Origin: Patagioenas fasciata
Taxonomy: Eukaryota > Chordata > Aves > Columbiformes > Columbidae
DNA length: 64,000 bases
Direction: 5' to 3'
Assembly: GCF_037038585.1 (NCBI RefSeq)
Contig: NC_092520.1
Coordinates: forward strand, 3,052,501 to 3,116,500
A program made the translations under genes and the position numbers. Below, one piece after another: positions 22,942-34,990 of this stretch; within the stretch, counting starts at the first letter, position 1; every line of letters starts with the position of its first letter. The notes beneath the pieces are model-generated. The model had not been told where the DNA came from, did not search any database, and saw only the letters and a list, made by a program, of their open reading frames with translations.

Positions 22942-23314
22942 GGTTTCTAATAGTATTTATGAAATGGTTTCTAATAGTATTTATGAAATGGGGTTTCTAA
23001 TAGTATTTATGAAATGGGGTTTCTAATAGTATTTATGAAATGGGGTTTCTAATAGTATTTATGAAATGGGGTTTCTAATAGTATTTATGAAATGGGGTTT
23101 CTAATAGTATTTATGAAATGGGGTTTCTAATAGTATTTATGAAATGGGGTTTCTAATAGTATTTATGAAATGGGGTTTCTAATAGTATTTATGAAATGGG
23201 GTTTCTAATAGTATTTATGAAATGGGGTTTCTAATAGTATTTATGAAATGGGGTTTCTAATAGTATTTATGAAATGGGGTTTCTAATAGTATTTATGAAA
23301 TGGGGTTTCTAATA
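22942..23314. repeat. 26-bp minisatellite, 14 full copies plus a partial copy
   Basis: The unit is TTTCTAATAGTATTTATGAA followed by ATGGGG. Copies start at 22944 (24 bp, lacking two G), 22968, then every 26 bp from 22994 to 23280, with a final partial copy at 23306. The 26-bp copies read as identical, which implies recent expansion or homogenisation. There are no unique spacers, so this is not a CRISPR array. Confidence 0.98.
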
Positions 23315-24342
23315 AAAATTAAAGCAAGCAATGAACTGAATTACATAGAGATGGGATACTTGACTGGCTCTGTAACTTGTGAATCTTTGTTGTAGCAAAA
23401 ATTGGCCTCAGAAAGAGGTCTCTCGAGTTTTTCCTGGGATAATTGTGTTTTCCTCTTTACTCCATTGGCGGACACTACCACTTAGTGATACTGTGCACAG
23501 CCTTGGAATTGCTGCATTGATCTGGGCACTTAAATAGCACAAATATATTGCCTTGCACCCGGCCCAGAATAAACCCTGAGCAAATCTGGGCACTAATTTT
23601 GGCATCACACACCTCTCCACTCCCCATGCTGGGAGGCAGAGCAGCAAATTCACAGGCACTTAGCACAGCGACCTCAGAGGAATCTTTACCTTGGTGGAAA
23701 CAGATGGAGTTTGACTTTGTGTCAATTATGAGCCTAGAATAACTCAGTTTTACTGCAGGGAAATGGAAAGGTACAACGTTGCCACAGCCTGGGTGCTGAC
23801 AAGCAGGAATGGAGCTGGGAGGAGAGCCGTGCCTGGCACGTACGCCGATTATTTCCACAATTTTGAAGCTTGGCCACCAGGAGGAAGCTGCACTTGTCTT
23901 ATTTTGTATAGGTCCCCACTCGGGAAGGTGCAAAGCAGGGCATTATAAAGCATCTTCTTGAACTGCAACATGGTGACAGATCCCATAGCTGAAGGCTTCT
24001 CTTGGAGAATGGTTGTCATGGCAAGGATCTAAGGGATACGAGCCTTGAGAGGTCTCCTCTTCCCCATCACTTGCTCACTGGTCATGCATGACATGTGGAC
24101 AGTTGTATATTTAGGAATGAGCATGGAAGTGGAATGGATTTCATGTGGTTTGTTTGTACTTTGGTTTGGGTTTTCTGTTCACCATCAGGCGTTTTGGACA
24201 AGGAGGTGCGGGGGTGCTTGGTCAGTCACTACTGGCTCTACTCAACCACTGTGTACCACTTTCCCCTCCTTCTCTGTGCTTGATGCACAAAAGTTGATTT
24301 TGCAGAAGGGTCAGCACTGGGCTTTATGGAGCACCATCATAT
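23315..24342 (+). other. Intron-like DNA without recognised genes
   Basis: Follows the minisatellite. A 152-codon minus-strand frame (23933-23475) has no recognised domain and is not called. Confidence 0.5.
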
Positions 24343-24405
24343 CTGAATATGAGGAGAAACTTCTTTCCTCTGAGGTGCCAGAGCCTGGAGCAGGCTGCTC
24401 AGAGT
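24343..24405 (+). mobile_element. Short CR1 internal fragment (group C)
   Basis: About 60 bp of CR1 sense sequence (ATGAGGAGAAACTTCTTTCC through GTGCCAGAGCCTGGAGCAGG) lacking the 3' end. It is inverted relative to, and abuts, the next copy. Confidence 0.85.
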
Positions 24406-24815
24406 CTGGAGATCATCCAGTCCACCCCGCCTCCTAAAGCAGGGTCACAGAGCAGATCACACAGGATCCCAGGTGGGTTTGAATGTCTCAGAGAAGGAGA
24501 CTCCACACCCGCTCTGGGCAGCCTGGGCCAGGCTCTGGCACCTCCCAGCAAAGAAGTTTCTCCTCATGTTCAGATGGAACCTCCTGTGTTTCAGTCTGTG
24601 CCCGTTGCCCCTCGCCCTGGCGTTGAGCACCACTGAACAGAGTCTGCTCCATCCTCTGACACCCACCCTGAGATATTGATCCCATTGATCAGATCCCTCT
24701 CAGCTTCTCTTCTCCAGCTCAACAATCCCAGCTCTTTGTGTCTCCTCAGCACAAAGATGCTCCAGACCCCTCAGCATCTTCGTGTATCTCTGCTTTGCAC
24801 GCCTTTCCAAAGAGG
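24406..24815 (-). mobile_element. CR1 LINE fragment (group C), 3' end missing
   Basis: Minus-strand copy beginning at GGAGATCATCCAGTCCACC, so the last ~45 bp of the usual tail are absent. It runs through GGGCAGCCTGGGCCAGGCTC and into the ORF2 C-terminal segment, fading near 24815. Its 24525-24585 segment is the inverted partner of 24343-24405. Confidence 0.92.
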
Positions 24816-26303
24816 ACCCTATTCTCTCTTGAGTGAGGAGCAAATATCTGAATAACTTGTAGGAGCTGTGGGCTGGGGAGTCTTGCAGAAAGCATCTGGT
24901 CAAGTAGCCGTATCGCAGTATAATTTTCTTACAGCTCTGCACATGGATGCTCCTGCGTGTCCTTACCTGTAATCCCAGGGCTGAGCACTGCTCAGCTCCT
25001 TATGGTCTGTGCGTGACTTATCGGCTGCATCAAAAGTCTTGGAGAGAGTGGAATAAAGGCAAGACTTAAACGTTGCTAGAACACACAGCTGTCTATTAAA
25101 TGCCTCTTAATACATTGCAACTACCTTATGAAACCTTTCTCTTGCCTGAGCAAGTTTGGACTTCTCCTAAGTGATAACAAAGTTTAAGCCCAGTAGTTCT
25201 TGCTAATATTTGCCTTTTGCTTTAGAGGAAGGAAATGCGATCCTCATCTTTAGATCAAATGGCATCTGTACTTCCATTGAAAAAAGTAAATTTGTTATGT
25301 GCTTAATGAGATCTAGAAAGATGTTTTGGGTAATGGACAGAAAATATCTGCTTTTAAAATACTTTGACCTCCTGAAGTTATTGCAAGACTTCCTATTATG
25401 CTTAACAAGGTTTCTGGTTTTTATCCTCTGAGCTTTCAGAGGAAAAAATGCCTTTGGAAAGCTGATGTCGGGGTTGAATTGAATGCTTCTTCACTTAACA
25501 CCTGGGTTGAAAGCGTTCCCTAGAAACCATCTCTGGCTCTGTGGGAGATGCCAATGAAAAGCTGTGGGTTAAAAGAAGTGGAGAGAACTTCAGAAGTTTG
25601 ACTTTGCTTTTCCAATTTTGCTGGTGAGCCTCTCCAACCTGAGACCTGGGGGTGCATGTGTGTGTGTATGGGCAGCTAGTTGCTATGACAGGATTCTGAA
25701 GTCCTTCTTCTAGAAGTCACCCTTGTCTCAAAGCTCTTCTGTAACTTGGAGTGGTGGATCTTGGAGAAAAGCTTCCCTGTTGCTCCCATCTTTTGGGTGT
25801 GTGTGCAGTGCAGGAACAGCTTATAAATAAAACTTTGTCTTGGTAATTGAGGGTGGAGGAGGGAGGTCTCATGGCTGTGAACCCCATGACTTAAAAGACC
25901 AACTTAATGTCAAGCCAAATGTCAGCTGTCAATTTTTATTTTTATAAAGTGGAGTGATTTTGTTGCTGTCTTGATTGCAGAGGATCAAACCCAGAGGTGC
26001 TAGAGCACCTTCATCCTCATGTTCTGAGGTGCGTGAAACACCATGAGCAGTTGGATGGATGTCCCAGATTTAAGAGAAAATAAGTGAAATTAAACAAAGG
26101 GCATGTGCAAGCAGCCCTCTTGGTCCCCAACCCTGCCTGGCTGCTGTGCTGTTATTTGCTCTGGTAAGATATGGGGTAAAATGGGAGGTTATCTAGGATC
26201 TGTGAGAAGGTGGTAAAACGACTGATAGCTGGATGAAGGAACAAGACCAAAACTAAATATCATCTTTTTCTAGCAGGCTTTTGCAGTTCCAATTTTGGCC
26301 TGA
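24816..26303 (+). other. Intron-like DNA without recognised genes
   Basis: No repeats or genes are recognised beyond a short GT run near 25656. Confidence 0.5.
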
Positions 26304-26925
26304 AATCATAGATTCATAGAATAGGTTGGGTTGGAAGGGACCTTCCAGGCTCATCCAGTGCCACCCCTGCCATGAGCAGGGACATCTTCACCAGCTCAGG
26401 TTGCTCAGAGCCCCGTCCAGCCTGGCCTGGGATGTCTCCGGGGATGGTTCATCCACCACCTCTCTGGCCAACCTGGGCCAGGCTCTCACCACCCTCAGGG
26501 CCAACAATTTCTTCCTCATGTCTGGCCTGAGTCTCCTTTCTTTAGTTTAAAACCATCACCCCTTATCCTATCACAACAGGCCCTGCTCAAAAGTCTGTCC
26601 CCATCTTTCTTCTTGGCCCCTTTTAAGTCCGGAAAGGCCGTACTAAGGTCTCCCTGGAGCTTCTCTTCTCCAGCTGAACACCCCAGCTCTCTCAGCCTGT
26701 CCTCCCAGCAGAGCTGTTCCAGCCTCGCATCATTCCTGGGGCTCCTCTGGCCCCTCTCCAGCAGGTCCATCTGTGTCCTGTGCTGAGGACCCAGAGCTGG
26801 ACCAGCACTGCAGGGGGGTCTCACCAAAGCGGAGCAGAGGGGCAGAATCTTCTCCCTCCACCTGCTGCTCATGTTCCTTCTGATGCAACCCAAGATATGA
26901 CTGGCCTTCTTGGCTGTGAATTTTA
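26304..26925 (-). mobile_element. CR1 LINE fragment (group A), about 620 bp
   Basis: The longest group A copy. It includes the tail, the GGATGGTTCATCCACCACCT block, the TCAGCCTGTCCTCCCAGCAG segment and an ORF2 C-terminal part reaching GATATGACTGGCCTTCTTGG. The minus-strand frame (27049-26516) keeps CR1-like residues (MSSRWREKILPLCSALVRPP) but lacks the rest of the RT. Confidence 0.95.
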
Positions 26926-28100
26926 TCTTGATTTGGAAATAAGATGGAGTAGTTTTAGTAGCAGGACATCTTCTCATGGGTAGCGATGTGCTGGGGCATG
27001 GCTGTGGGGACTCAACACTCCACTGGAGAACCACCTGGACAAGCCTCATGCATGACTGACTAATTAATCCCTTATGTAGAGGTGGGAATCAAGTTGGGTG
27101 ACATCTTAAGGGTCTCCCGAGCACTGTGCTTCAGACACATCCCTCTCTTTGCTGCCAGCACAGCCTAGATAAACACCCTCAGCTGGTCCCTGCCAATGTC
27201 CTCTCCTTTGCTTGGTGGAAAGCTCCTTTCCAGAGCGTCACTAGGAACTTGTGAGAAGATATCATTAGGGAAAGAGTTGTGTCTGACCTGATACTGCTGC
27301 TGTAGCATTGAAACATAGATATTTATAGGAAAAAGTTTGAAGATAATGGAGCTTGTGAATGATAAGCAGACATGTCCTGTTTCCTTTGGGAAGAGGTGCA
27401 AACATGTGATGTTTCTAGCTTTAAATAAACAGGTGGAGAAGAGTGCTTTGAGATTTTTGCAGCATTTAACATCACTTAAAGTCCAAGCACATGAGTGCTT
27501 TGCCTTGTCCAGCCATCAAGGGGAGATGATTTCTATAACAATCAGTTAAAGGTTGCCCTGACCTATGCTTGGAGGGACCAGGAATGATCCAACATACAGT
27601 GAAGCTGCACTCCAGGGTGCTGGGGTAGGACAGGGCAGAGACCTGAGATCCAACAGTGGGTCATCACAGCTGTTGGCAGTGAAGGGCAGGATTGCTTTGG
27701 TGGGATTAGCACTAAATGCTGTGTGTAGAAGGATGCTTTGAGGCTTCAGATACTTTGAAATTCTCCTATTTGAAGGAGAAGGCTGGGACAGTTTCAGTAA
27801 AAACACCCCCAAACCTCAAATGATACGGTTACTGTGTGACTGTTACGTGCTAATGGGATTTAATTTCTGCAGAGCTTTTGAGGAGAGGAAAAAGTGCCTC
27901 AAAGGACCATAGGTATTTTGGGAAAGGCTTAAGTGAAATAAAATTCAGCTGTGATCACATTACAGAGGAGGGGCTTGGAGTTCACTGAGCAGGAGCAATG
28001 AGTTTCACCATCGTTAAATAGGATGTGGGCACATGTCCTTGGGGTCCTCCCTGTTGGAGAGAGGGAGATCTTCTTAGTGGAAGAGGGATACGTAAGGGAA
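26926..28100 (+). other. Intron-like DNA without recognised genes
   Basis: Nothing is recognised on either strand. Confidence 0.5.
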
Positions 28101-28352
28101 CACAGAATCATGGAATGGTTTGGGTTGGAAAGGACCTTCCCAGCTCCCCCAGTGCCACCCCTGCCATGAGCAGGGACATCTTCACCAGCTCAGGTTGCTC
28201 AGAGCCCTGTCCAGCCTGGCCTGGGATGTCTCCAGGGATGGTTCAGCCACCACCTCTCTGGCCAACCTGGGCCAGGCTCTCACCACCCTCAGGGCCAACA
28301 ATTTCTTCCTCATGTCTGGCCTGATTTTCCCTGCTTTAGTTTAAAACCATTG
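28101..28352 (-). mobile_element. CR1 LINE 3' fragment (group A)
   Basis: Clean minus-strand tail (CACAGAATCATGGAATGG) and group A block, ending at TTTAGTTTAAAACCATTG. It is very close in sequence to the corresponding part of the 26.3-kb copy. Confidence 0.95.
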
Positions 28353-29589
28353 GGTCTGCTGGCTTTCCCACAAAAGCTGCTGAAAAGCTTGAGACATCTT
28401 GCTACCGTGGGCTGTATTTGAATTCATTACCCAGTGATGATCTGCTGCATTTCGCTCCTATTTCCTCACGTTGTATGGGCTCTTGGGAGGTACCGAGCAG
28501 CACAGTGAAAGCACAGACCTGTTGTCTTGCTGGGGGTAGAGGAATAAAGAGTCCGGTTCAGCCTTTGCAAATTGGAAGGGAAGGGGAAGGTGGAAGGTTT
28601 CCTTCCTGGGGAAAAGGGCTGGTAATGCAGCTCGGGGAAAATCAAACAAAGCAGCTTCTCTTCCCTTCTGGCTCAGAGCGGGTGTGTGATGTCAGGGTGA
28701 AGCTGGGTCTTCTCAAAGACTGAGGTTCCTTTTCTTTTGTAAAGGGGTGAGCTTGGGGGATTGGTTCATATGCTTTTTTTTTTTAATTAAATATCTCAAA
28801 CAATGCTGCTTCCCCTTCCTTGGAGCAATTGTTCCCTGTGTGACTGACTCTCTTCCTTCCCTTTCCTCTCCATCGTGGGAAGCGCTCTCCTGATGAGGTA
28901 TGGGCTCAACTTTAGTCTCTGCTTTACATTCCTTTGTCTTGCTCGGGTTCCTCTTATTATTTTATATTTTCTGCCTGGATCCTCATCACAGGGTCCACAA
29001 AACCAGATGTTTGAGTGCTGATGGAGAGAATTACTTATTGGGGCAGCTTCTACCTGCTAGAGACATAGGACTGTTAAGACTGAGAGGCTTCGTAGTACCA
29101 CTGGGTTTCATCCCTCAAGTTGATGTGGCCTCTTCTTGGGAAGGCTTCTTTCTTCCTTAAGGAAAAGCTGGTTATTTTGTGATCAGCTCGGTTTCAAAGC
29201 TTTTAAAACACATCAATTTTAGGGCACATGACTTCTTTTTAAATGCTTTTTTTTTTAGATTTTATCTTTTACTTTTCCATGTACAATGCCCACGAATGCA
29301 TTGCTCCCTGCTGTCAGGCCTTCCAGACTCCGAGGAGAAGAGGTGAAGCCAAACTAGACAGTGGATCTGAACAGCTATCAGCCACATGGGTAAATGGAGA
29401 CAGACATCCACCTCTTCATTTGCAGCAGGGGAAGAAGAGAATAGTGGAGATACTGTCCATCTCAGACTAGTCAGTAGTTTGCAAATAACTTGATGAAGTG
29501 CTAAAACTGTGCAAATCTCTGCTTTTGGATTATATCAAACCCGTATACAATCTGCTATACAAAAAATGGCCTTGAATGCTGCTGATGAG
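28353..29589 (+). other. Intron-like DNA without recognised genes
   Basis: No supported gene. T runs near 28776 and 29250. Confidence 0.5.
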
Positions 29590-30062
29590 GACATGGGCTT
29601 GTTGGAGAGGGTCCAGAGGAGGCCATGAAGATGATTAGGAAGGGGATGGAACAGCGTTGCTGGGAGGACAGGCTGAGATAGTTGGGGTGTTCAACTGGAG
29701 AAGAGAAGCTCCGGGGAGACCTTAGTGTGGCCTTTCCGGACTTAAAAGGGGCCCATAAAAAAGATGGGGACAGACTTTGAGCAGGGCCTGTTGTGATAGG
29801 ACAAGGGGTGATGGTTTTAAACTAAAGGAGGGAGATTCAGACCAGACGTGAGGAAGAAATTGTTGGCCCTGAGGGTGGTGAGAGCTTGGCCCAGGTTGGG
29901 CAGAGAGGTGGTGGATGAACCATCCCTGGAGACATCCCAGGCCAGGCTGGACGGGGCTCTGAGCAACCTGAGCTGGTGAAGATGTCCCTGCTCATGGCAG
30001 CGGGTTGAGCTATTATAGATGAACTTCAGAGATCCCTTCCAACATAAATGATTCTGTGATAA
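29590..30062 (+). mobile_element. CR1 LINE fragment (group A)
   Basis: Begins GACATGGGCTTGTTGGAGAG and runs to TTCCAACATAAATGATTCTG at the 3' tail. Substitutions before the tail (GCGGGTTGAGCTATTATAGA) distinguish it from the other group A copies. Confidence 0.94.
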
Positions 30063-33000
30063 GGTTGGATTTGTTCTCCAAGAGCGTTTCCAAGGAATAT
30101 CTGTTATGAATTAGGCCTCAAGAGAGCAGCACGAGAAAGATGCTCATCTGTTCATGAAACCTTCACTTTGGGTGTATGGATTGACTTGGCCCTGGACGAT
30201 TCATGGTGTGCCATATGCAGAAACAATAAACCCTTGGGTATTACAGGCTTGAGGATAGAAGTAACCACCTGATTATGTAGTTACTTTGCTATGACCTACT
30301 TCTTTTTTAAAATCTCCCCTAGACGCCATGACACAGCAGATAAGAACTTCCAGGTCCTTTCAACATCTATCAGAAGAGCTTCCTGCAGGGAGCTGTCGGT
30401 GATTTATGCCAGGGAGGAAGAGGAAAGGCGGCTGGTGTGGATGTTTCATGATAGGCTTTGGATGATTTAGGTCATGGAGTGAGCTGGGAAGGCCACAGTG
30501 AACTGGTGGGTTTTGCCCTCTCCTGTTAGGTGGAAATCACATGGTCTAATTAAGCAACAGCAGTTCTTGATAATATGTTTTAAGGGATTATATCATGCTT
30601 CAACAGAATGGGGCATGCAGCCAGGACACATTCATCCTGTTGATAAGGCCAACGCCTACTGTAAATACAATTATTAACAGTCTGAGCCTGTGTGAGATGC
30701 TTGAATGAAAGCTGTAACTTGAGAATAAGCAAGAAGCTCAGAGAAGCCCACAGTGGGTATTTAAAACCTTGTGCCCTTGGGTGGTGGCAAACTACCTCCT
30801 TCTGTAGAGTATATAATTAATTTTATGGAGAAAAGCGAACCTAAATCCTTTCAGCTGCAACTTGTATGTGATGAAATGGATTTCAAAGACTGTCCTGGTG
30901 TCCAGGGTCGGTCCTGGGGCACTGGGATGGTGTTGATCTGTCCTTTTGTGCATAGATTTTGGAGCTGGATCCCTTGACGTTGTGCAGCTCATAGATGTTT
31001 GTGCTCATTCATCAGTTTGCAGAGCAGCAATAAAATGCTGCAGCTACAAGATCTATTCTAGCAAATTGGTGTGTAAATGCTTTTTTTCCTAGCAAATTAA
31101 AGCCTTGGGGTTGGAATTCAGGAGGAAGAAGAAACTGAACAGTGAGAGCACATCTGCACTTTGCTAAAAATTGCTGGTGTAGATGAGGGAGAGGGTGTTG
31201 TCTCCCTGGAGTACAAAGCTGATGAGCATCTGAACTTTCCACTTGGCACAGCTGGAGATGAAGTCCTCTCATGGGGTGGGTGACCATTCCAATCCCCAGA
31301 GCTGGGAAGGTGTATGTAGGTGATTTAATCAAACTCTGCTGCAGAAACTCATTGTGGGAGTGGAAAGCTCGGATTTGTGTTGACTTGAACTGGAGGTTTG
31401 CATGGCTGGATGCTCTGGGGGAGCGTGGTCCTCTAAGGAAAACATCTCATGCAGTAACGTGGAGGCTGAGGCCAATTTTTCTGGAAATTACGTTAGTGTC
31501 TGGCTTGGATCCTACAGTAGATGTCAATTCAAGGACACGTGGTGAGAACTGTGATACAGCTGTAATGAATAATCAGCCAACTCTGAGGATTTAACACCAC
31601 TGTCTGGTTCCAGTGGAGCCCAGAGGGTAAGTCTGGGGTCCAATTGTCTCTAGAAGGCTCCAACTTTACCCAGCAATGTAACATTCAAGTTTTCTGGCTT
31701 CAGTGGCATTACTAATGGGTCAGCTGAATTGTTCCTGGATCACTTTGATCTGCTGGTTGCCCTTACAAAGCCAATGCGGCTAATGAAAAATTGGGTGACT
31801 TTTCCATTGTTAAAGCAAGAATCCTCCAAAAAATGAATGTGTCAGAACAGTGGTTTAGTTCACACGTTAACTCCATTGGTGGAATCATCCATTCTAGTGT
31901 TTCTACTGGAATTTTTTAGGGGTTATTTTAAAATTACTTTCTTTAACCTCCTTCCTTCACACATAACAAGGAAGAACCAGAAATGCCAAGGCATTGGGCA
32001 GCCCAGGTGAGGTGAAGCCTGGCCTAAACATGATTAATTCAATTTAGAGAAGCAAATTAAAAGGTTAGAGGAGTGTGAATATGTTGCCTGGCCTTAATGT
32101 GACTTTCTATAGGAGTGGAGGACAAGACACAGGAGTACTCCAGGCTGCAGAGATGAGCGTTGAGACTCTTGTATGAACTGCAGTGGTTTCCCACCTCTGA
32201 TTGTGTTTTTCTCATGTGGTGACAGAGCTCAGTACCAAGCACCCTGGATTTTGGAAAGGATGAGATGTTGCTTGCAGGAGATGTTGATGAGTGGGTGCTA
32301 CATGGGCCAGGCTTTGGGAAGGTGAGAGCAACTCTAAGTCCTTCTGGATCTACATGAATGGAAGTTACCTCCCGGCAGATATTTTGCGCACAAAACAAAT
32401 GGGCTAAATCTGTATTGTCGATGTGCTACACAGCAAATCTAACACTTGCTTTGACCAAGGTGGGTTTTTATTTTCCTCTTTGTTTTTGGGAGTCCATGGG
32501 CACCATGAGATGCCAGATGACTTCCTTCCTACGTATGCAAGAATGAAGGTTGTTTGGTGTCTTGGAGAACTGAAACCAATGCAAATTCTCACTCTGGCGT
32601 CTCCTGTGAGCTGTTAATTAAGCATGAGTTTGTCTTACGTACTTTATTAAAAAAATAATCTTTTTTGTGCCCTTTTCAAAGCATGTGGAGATTAGGAATT
32701 GCACGTAATCCTCTGAAATGATTATTGACTGAGAATTGTTTGGAAATGATGCTGTACCGAAGCATCTGTCCTTGCCGTATCCCGGTCATTGTGAGGCTTT
32801 ACCTGCATCTGCAGCGGTCGAAAGCCAGATGTATTTTTAGACGGTGTTTAAATAGACGTTGTCAAAAGTGTGCAACGGTGTCTCATGGGGACACGGGTGG
32901 TTGCACAGAGGATTTTTCTCTTGTATTGAGAGCTCATTTGAGCATTGTGGGAAGCACAGAGGGGATGCTGATGTGGGAGAACTGGAATGGTGGTGGCTGT

Positions 33001-33257
33001 AACACCTAAAATGCTACCCCCGATGCTGATGAGCAAAACTGTTATGTTGCTCTCTCTGATTTCTTATTGCTGCTTTTAATTGAAAAGCAACCACAAACTG
33101 AGGAGCTACTAGGAGATATGCAGGAAACTGAGTGTCTCTGTAGCAGGGGTCCAAACACTGGAATGTGGACGTGGTGCTGGCCAGGCTGGAGGATCTGGGG
33201 CTTAAGACACCTCTTGGATGGCTTATTCAGGGAGGTGGGCTGAGATTTCCCCCTTAC
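30063..33257 (+). other. Intron-like DNA without recognised repeats
   Basis: A CR1-free stretch of 3.2 kb. A mildly CpG-retaining segment (about nine CpGs) lies near 32756-32900. Open frames are short and unrecognised. Confidence 0.5.
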
Positions 33258-33723
33258 CTCCTTTTGGGAAGTGAAAACCTGTTCTCCAGGGCATCCCTTG
33301 CTGGAGGAGGATGGCACAAGTTTGGGGATAAGTCCTGTAGACACCAACTGGGATACTCTTCCAAGCACTGCACATACAGCTCCGCTTCTATGCAAGGAAA
33401 AACATCACTGGCTTGTCTAGAAATGTCGAATAAGTCTCCAGTCTAATCTGCAGGAGCCCTTAGATTGCTGGAGCCTGTTTTGAATCAGAAGTGCTCCACA
33501 GATACAGCTGTAGTAGTGTTGTTTTTCTGAAGTGCTGATCCGCTTCCTTCCTTTCCAATTCCTCAAAAGAAAACAAGTCAGTTGATTTAGGCACCAGAAT
33601 CCGCTGCTGACTCTGCACAAGTTGTTTGCTCTTCTCTTGTGTCCTTTTCCTTTCTTCCTTAGCTGAATTGCCCCAGAGTTTGGGCTCCAGTGAAGGTACT
33701 TCTGGAAAGTCTTCAATGTGAAG
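33258..33723 (-). pseudogene. Candidate coding exon or decayed exon on the minus strand
   Basis: On the minus strand a pyrimidine-rich tract ends in AG (33725-33724), and a consensus donor GAG|GTAAGG has its GT at 33257-33256; they bound a 466-nt segment. From 33723 one frame is open for 87 codons; its first ~70 are rich in Glu, Lys, Arg and Gln and look protein-like (for example PEVPSLEPKLW, then a charged helix). The second half looks protein-like in a different frame, open for 62 codons up to the donor (YVQCLEEYPSWCLQDLSP), but that frame has TGA at 33487-33485 and TAG at 33445-33443. A frame change would have to occur near the A5 run at about 33526. This fits a decayed exon, an indel in the sequence, or chance. 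No protein family was recognised. Confidence 0.3.
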
Positions 33724-33812
33724 CTGATCCAGGGGCATAGAAAAGAGGAGCAGGAGAACAGAGTCAATACTTAACGATGTCACCAGATATATAGCATAAG
33801 GAGGTTGTAGCA

Positions 33813-34095
33813 AGGGGGGGTCGGGCTCTGCTTCCCAGGAACAAGCACCAGGAGCAGAGGAAACGGCCTCAAGTTGCACCAGGGGAGGTTGAGATTGGAT
33901 GTGGGGAACAATTTCTTCCCCAAAGGGCTGTGGGGCATTGGAACAGGCTGCCCAGGGCAGTGCTGGAGTCACCATCCCTGGAGGGTTGGACAGACGGACA
34001 TGAGGTTCTCAGGGACATGGGGTAGTGCCAGAGCTGGGTTAACAGTTGAAGTCTATGATCTTGAGTGTTTTTTCCAACCAGAATGATTTTATGGT
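33813..34095 (+). mobile_element. CR1 LINE 3' fragment (group B)
   Basis: Begins at GGGGGGTCGGGCTCTGCTTC and ends TTTTCCAACCAGAATGATT. It belongs to the same young-looking set as the copies at 44, 48 and 61 kb. A minus-strand frame runs from this CR1 into the exon-like segment at 33723. Confidence 0.95.
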
Positions 34096-34157
34096 GGAGT
34101 CTACTCTTTAAAGCATATCCCTCTTGAAAGTCTATAAAGTTGATCTCCCCACTGTCC

Positions 34158-34205
34158 TATCACAGAATCATTGAGGTTGGAAATGACCCTTAAGATCATC
34201 GACAT
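34158..34205 (-). mobile_element. CR1 LINE 3' tail remnant
   Basis: About 48 bp: ATCACAGAATCATTGAGG, then TTGGAAATGACCC and AAGATCATC. The body is missing, so it is a severely truncated insertion or an old remnant. Confidence 0.8.
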
Positions 34206-34680
34206 CTATGCCAAGAGTTTTGTATGTGAGTGGTCTGGTGACCATCACTTTGAGTGCTGGACCTTACACTTTTGGTGGGACCATGTTGTGAAGAGCCTGG
34301 GAGGCTCTTTGCCTCTTGGGGTGAGTTCTGGGCTCCTGTACACCACCATATCTCTCTGGTTTGGTCCCCAGACAAACCACGTGCAAAGACATCAGTCTTA
34401 ACTTGATGCTACAGAAAGCCATGGAGGACTTTGTGTCAGGTCCTTTGGGACAGGGACTGTGAATGTCGTGGTGGAGCAAGTCCATGCTGCTGTTGTGACG
34501 GTGACTTCAGCTCCTGTTCAGCCTGACCTTAGTTGTCTGAATCACCCTGTTTAATCCCTGTACTTATTTAAAATTGTTGTCAACAGAGCGTCTGAGCAGA
34601 GATTAGCGGCGGATGACTGAGGCTGCCTGCAAAAGCACGAAGAGAAAATGGAAGCATTTCTAGAGCTAAAAATTATCCCA

Positions 34681-34700
34681 AATTATTATTATTATTATTT
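34681..34700. repeat. (ATT)n trinucleotide repeat
   Basis: About six ATT units followed by a T run. Confidence 0.85.
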
Positions 34701-34964
34701 TTTTGTTGTTAATTAGCTTTGTGTTTGGAACAACAATTACTAGAGAGCTGCCTCAAGGGCTGTAGTGCAAAGAGACACCTAATGCAAGGACTCCTTTTTC
34801 CCAAAGTAAAACTATCTCAGTTCTCTGCTGGCCTCCGTGAGCCAGGTGACTTCGAGGTGACATCTGTGGGGTGGCCCAGCCGCTTGTGTTGCTCTGACTG
34901 ATCCGCACTAATGCCCTGTTTGTAGAGTCGAGCCTGTTTTGCTAATAATAGGCAGCTTTATGGG

Positions 34965-34990
34965 AGATAAGCGCCAGACTGACCTTATCT
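34965..34990. promoter_or_regulatory. Inverted GATA-motif pair
   Basis: AGATAAG at 34965-34971 and CTTATCT at 34984-34990 are exact reverse complements separated by 12 bp. Both match the WGATAR consensus. The surrounding ~100 bp keeps several CpGs (GTCGAG, AGCGCC, CCCGTCACG). Function is inferred from motifs only. Confidence 0.25.

Noticed and set aside
22942-23314. CRISPR-like array
   Set aside because: The repeats are directly adjacent with no unique spacers and the genome is eukaryotic; it is a minisatellite.
23475-23933. 152-codon minus-strand frame
   Set aside because: No recognisable domain and no supporting splice sites.
26326-26550. Frames with repeated peptides such as LRLLRAPSSLAWDVS at 3.8, 12.9, 22.3, 26.4, 28.2, 36.6, 39.8 and 52.5 kb
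   Set aside because: They are the antisense reading of group A CR1 3' ends.
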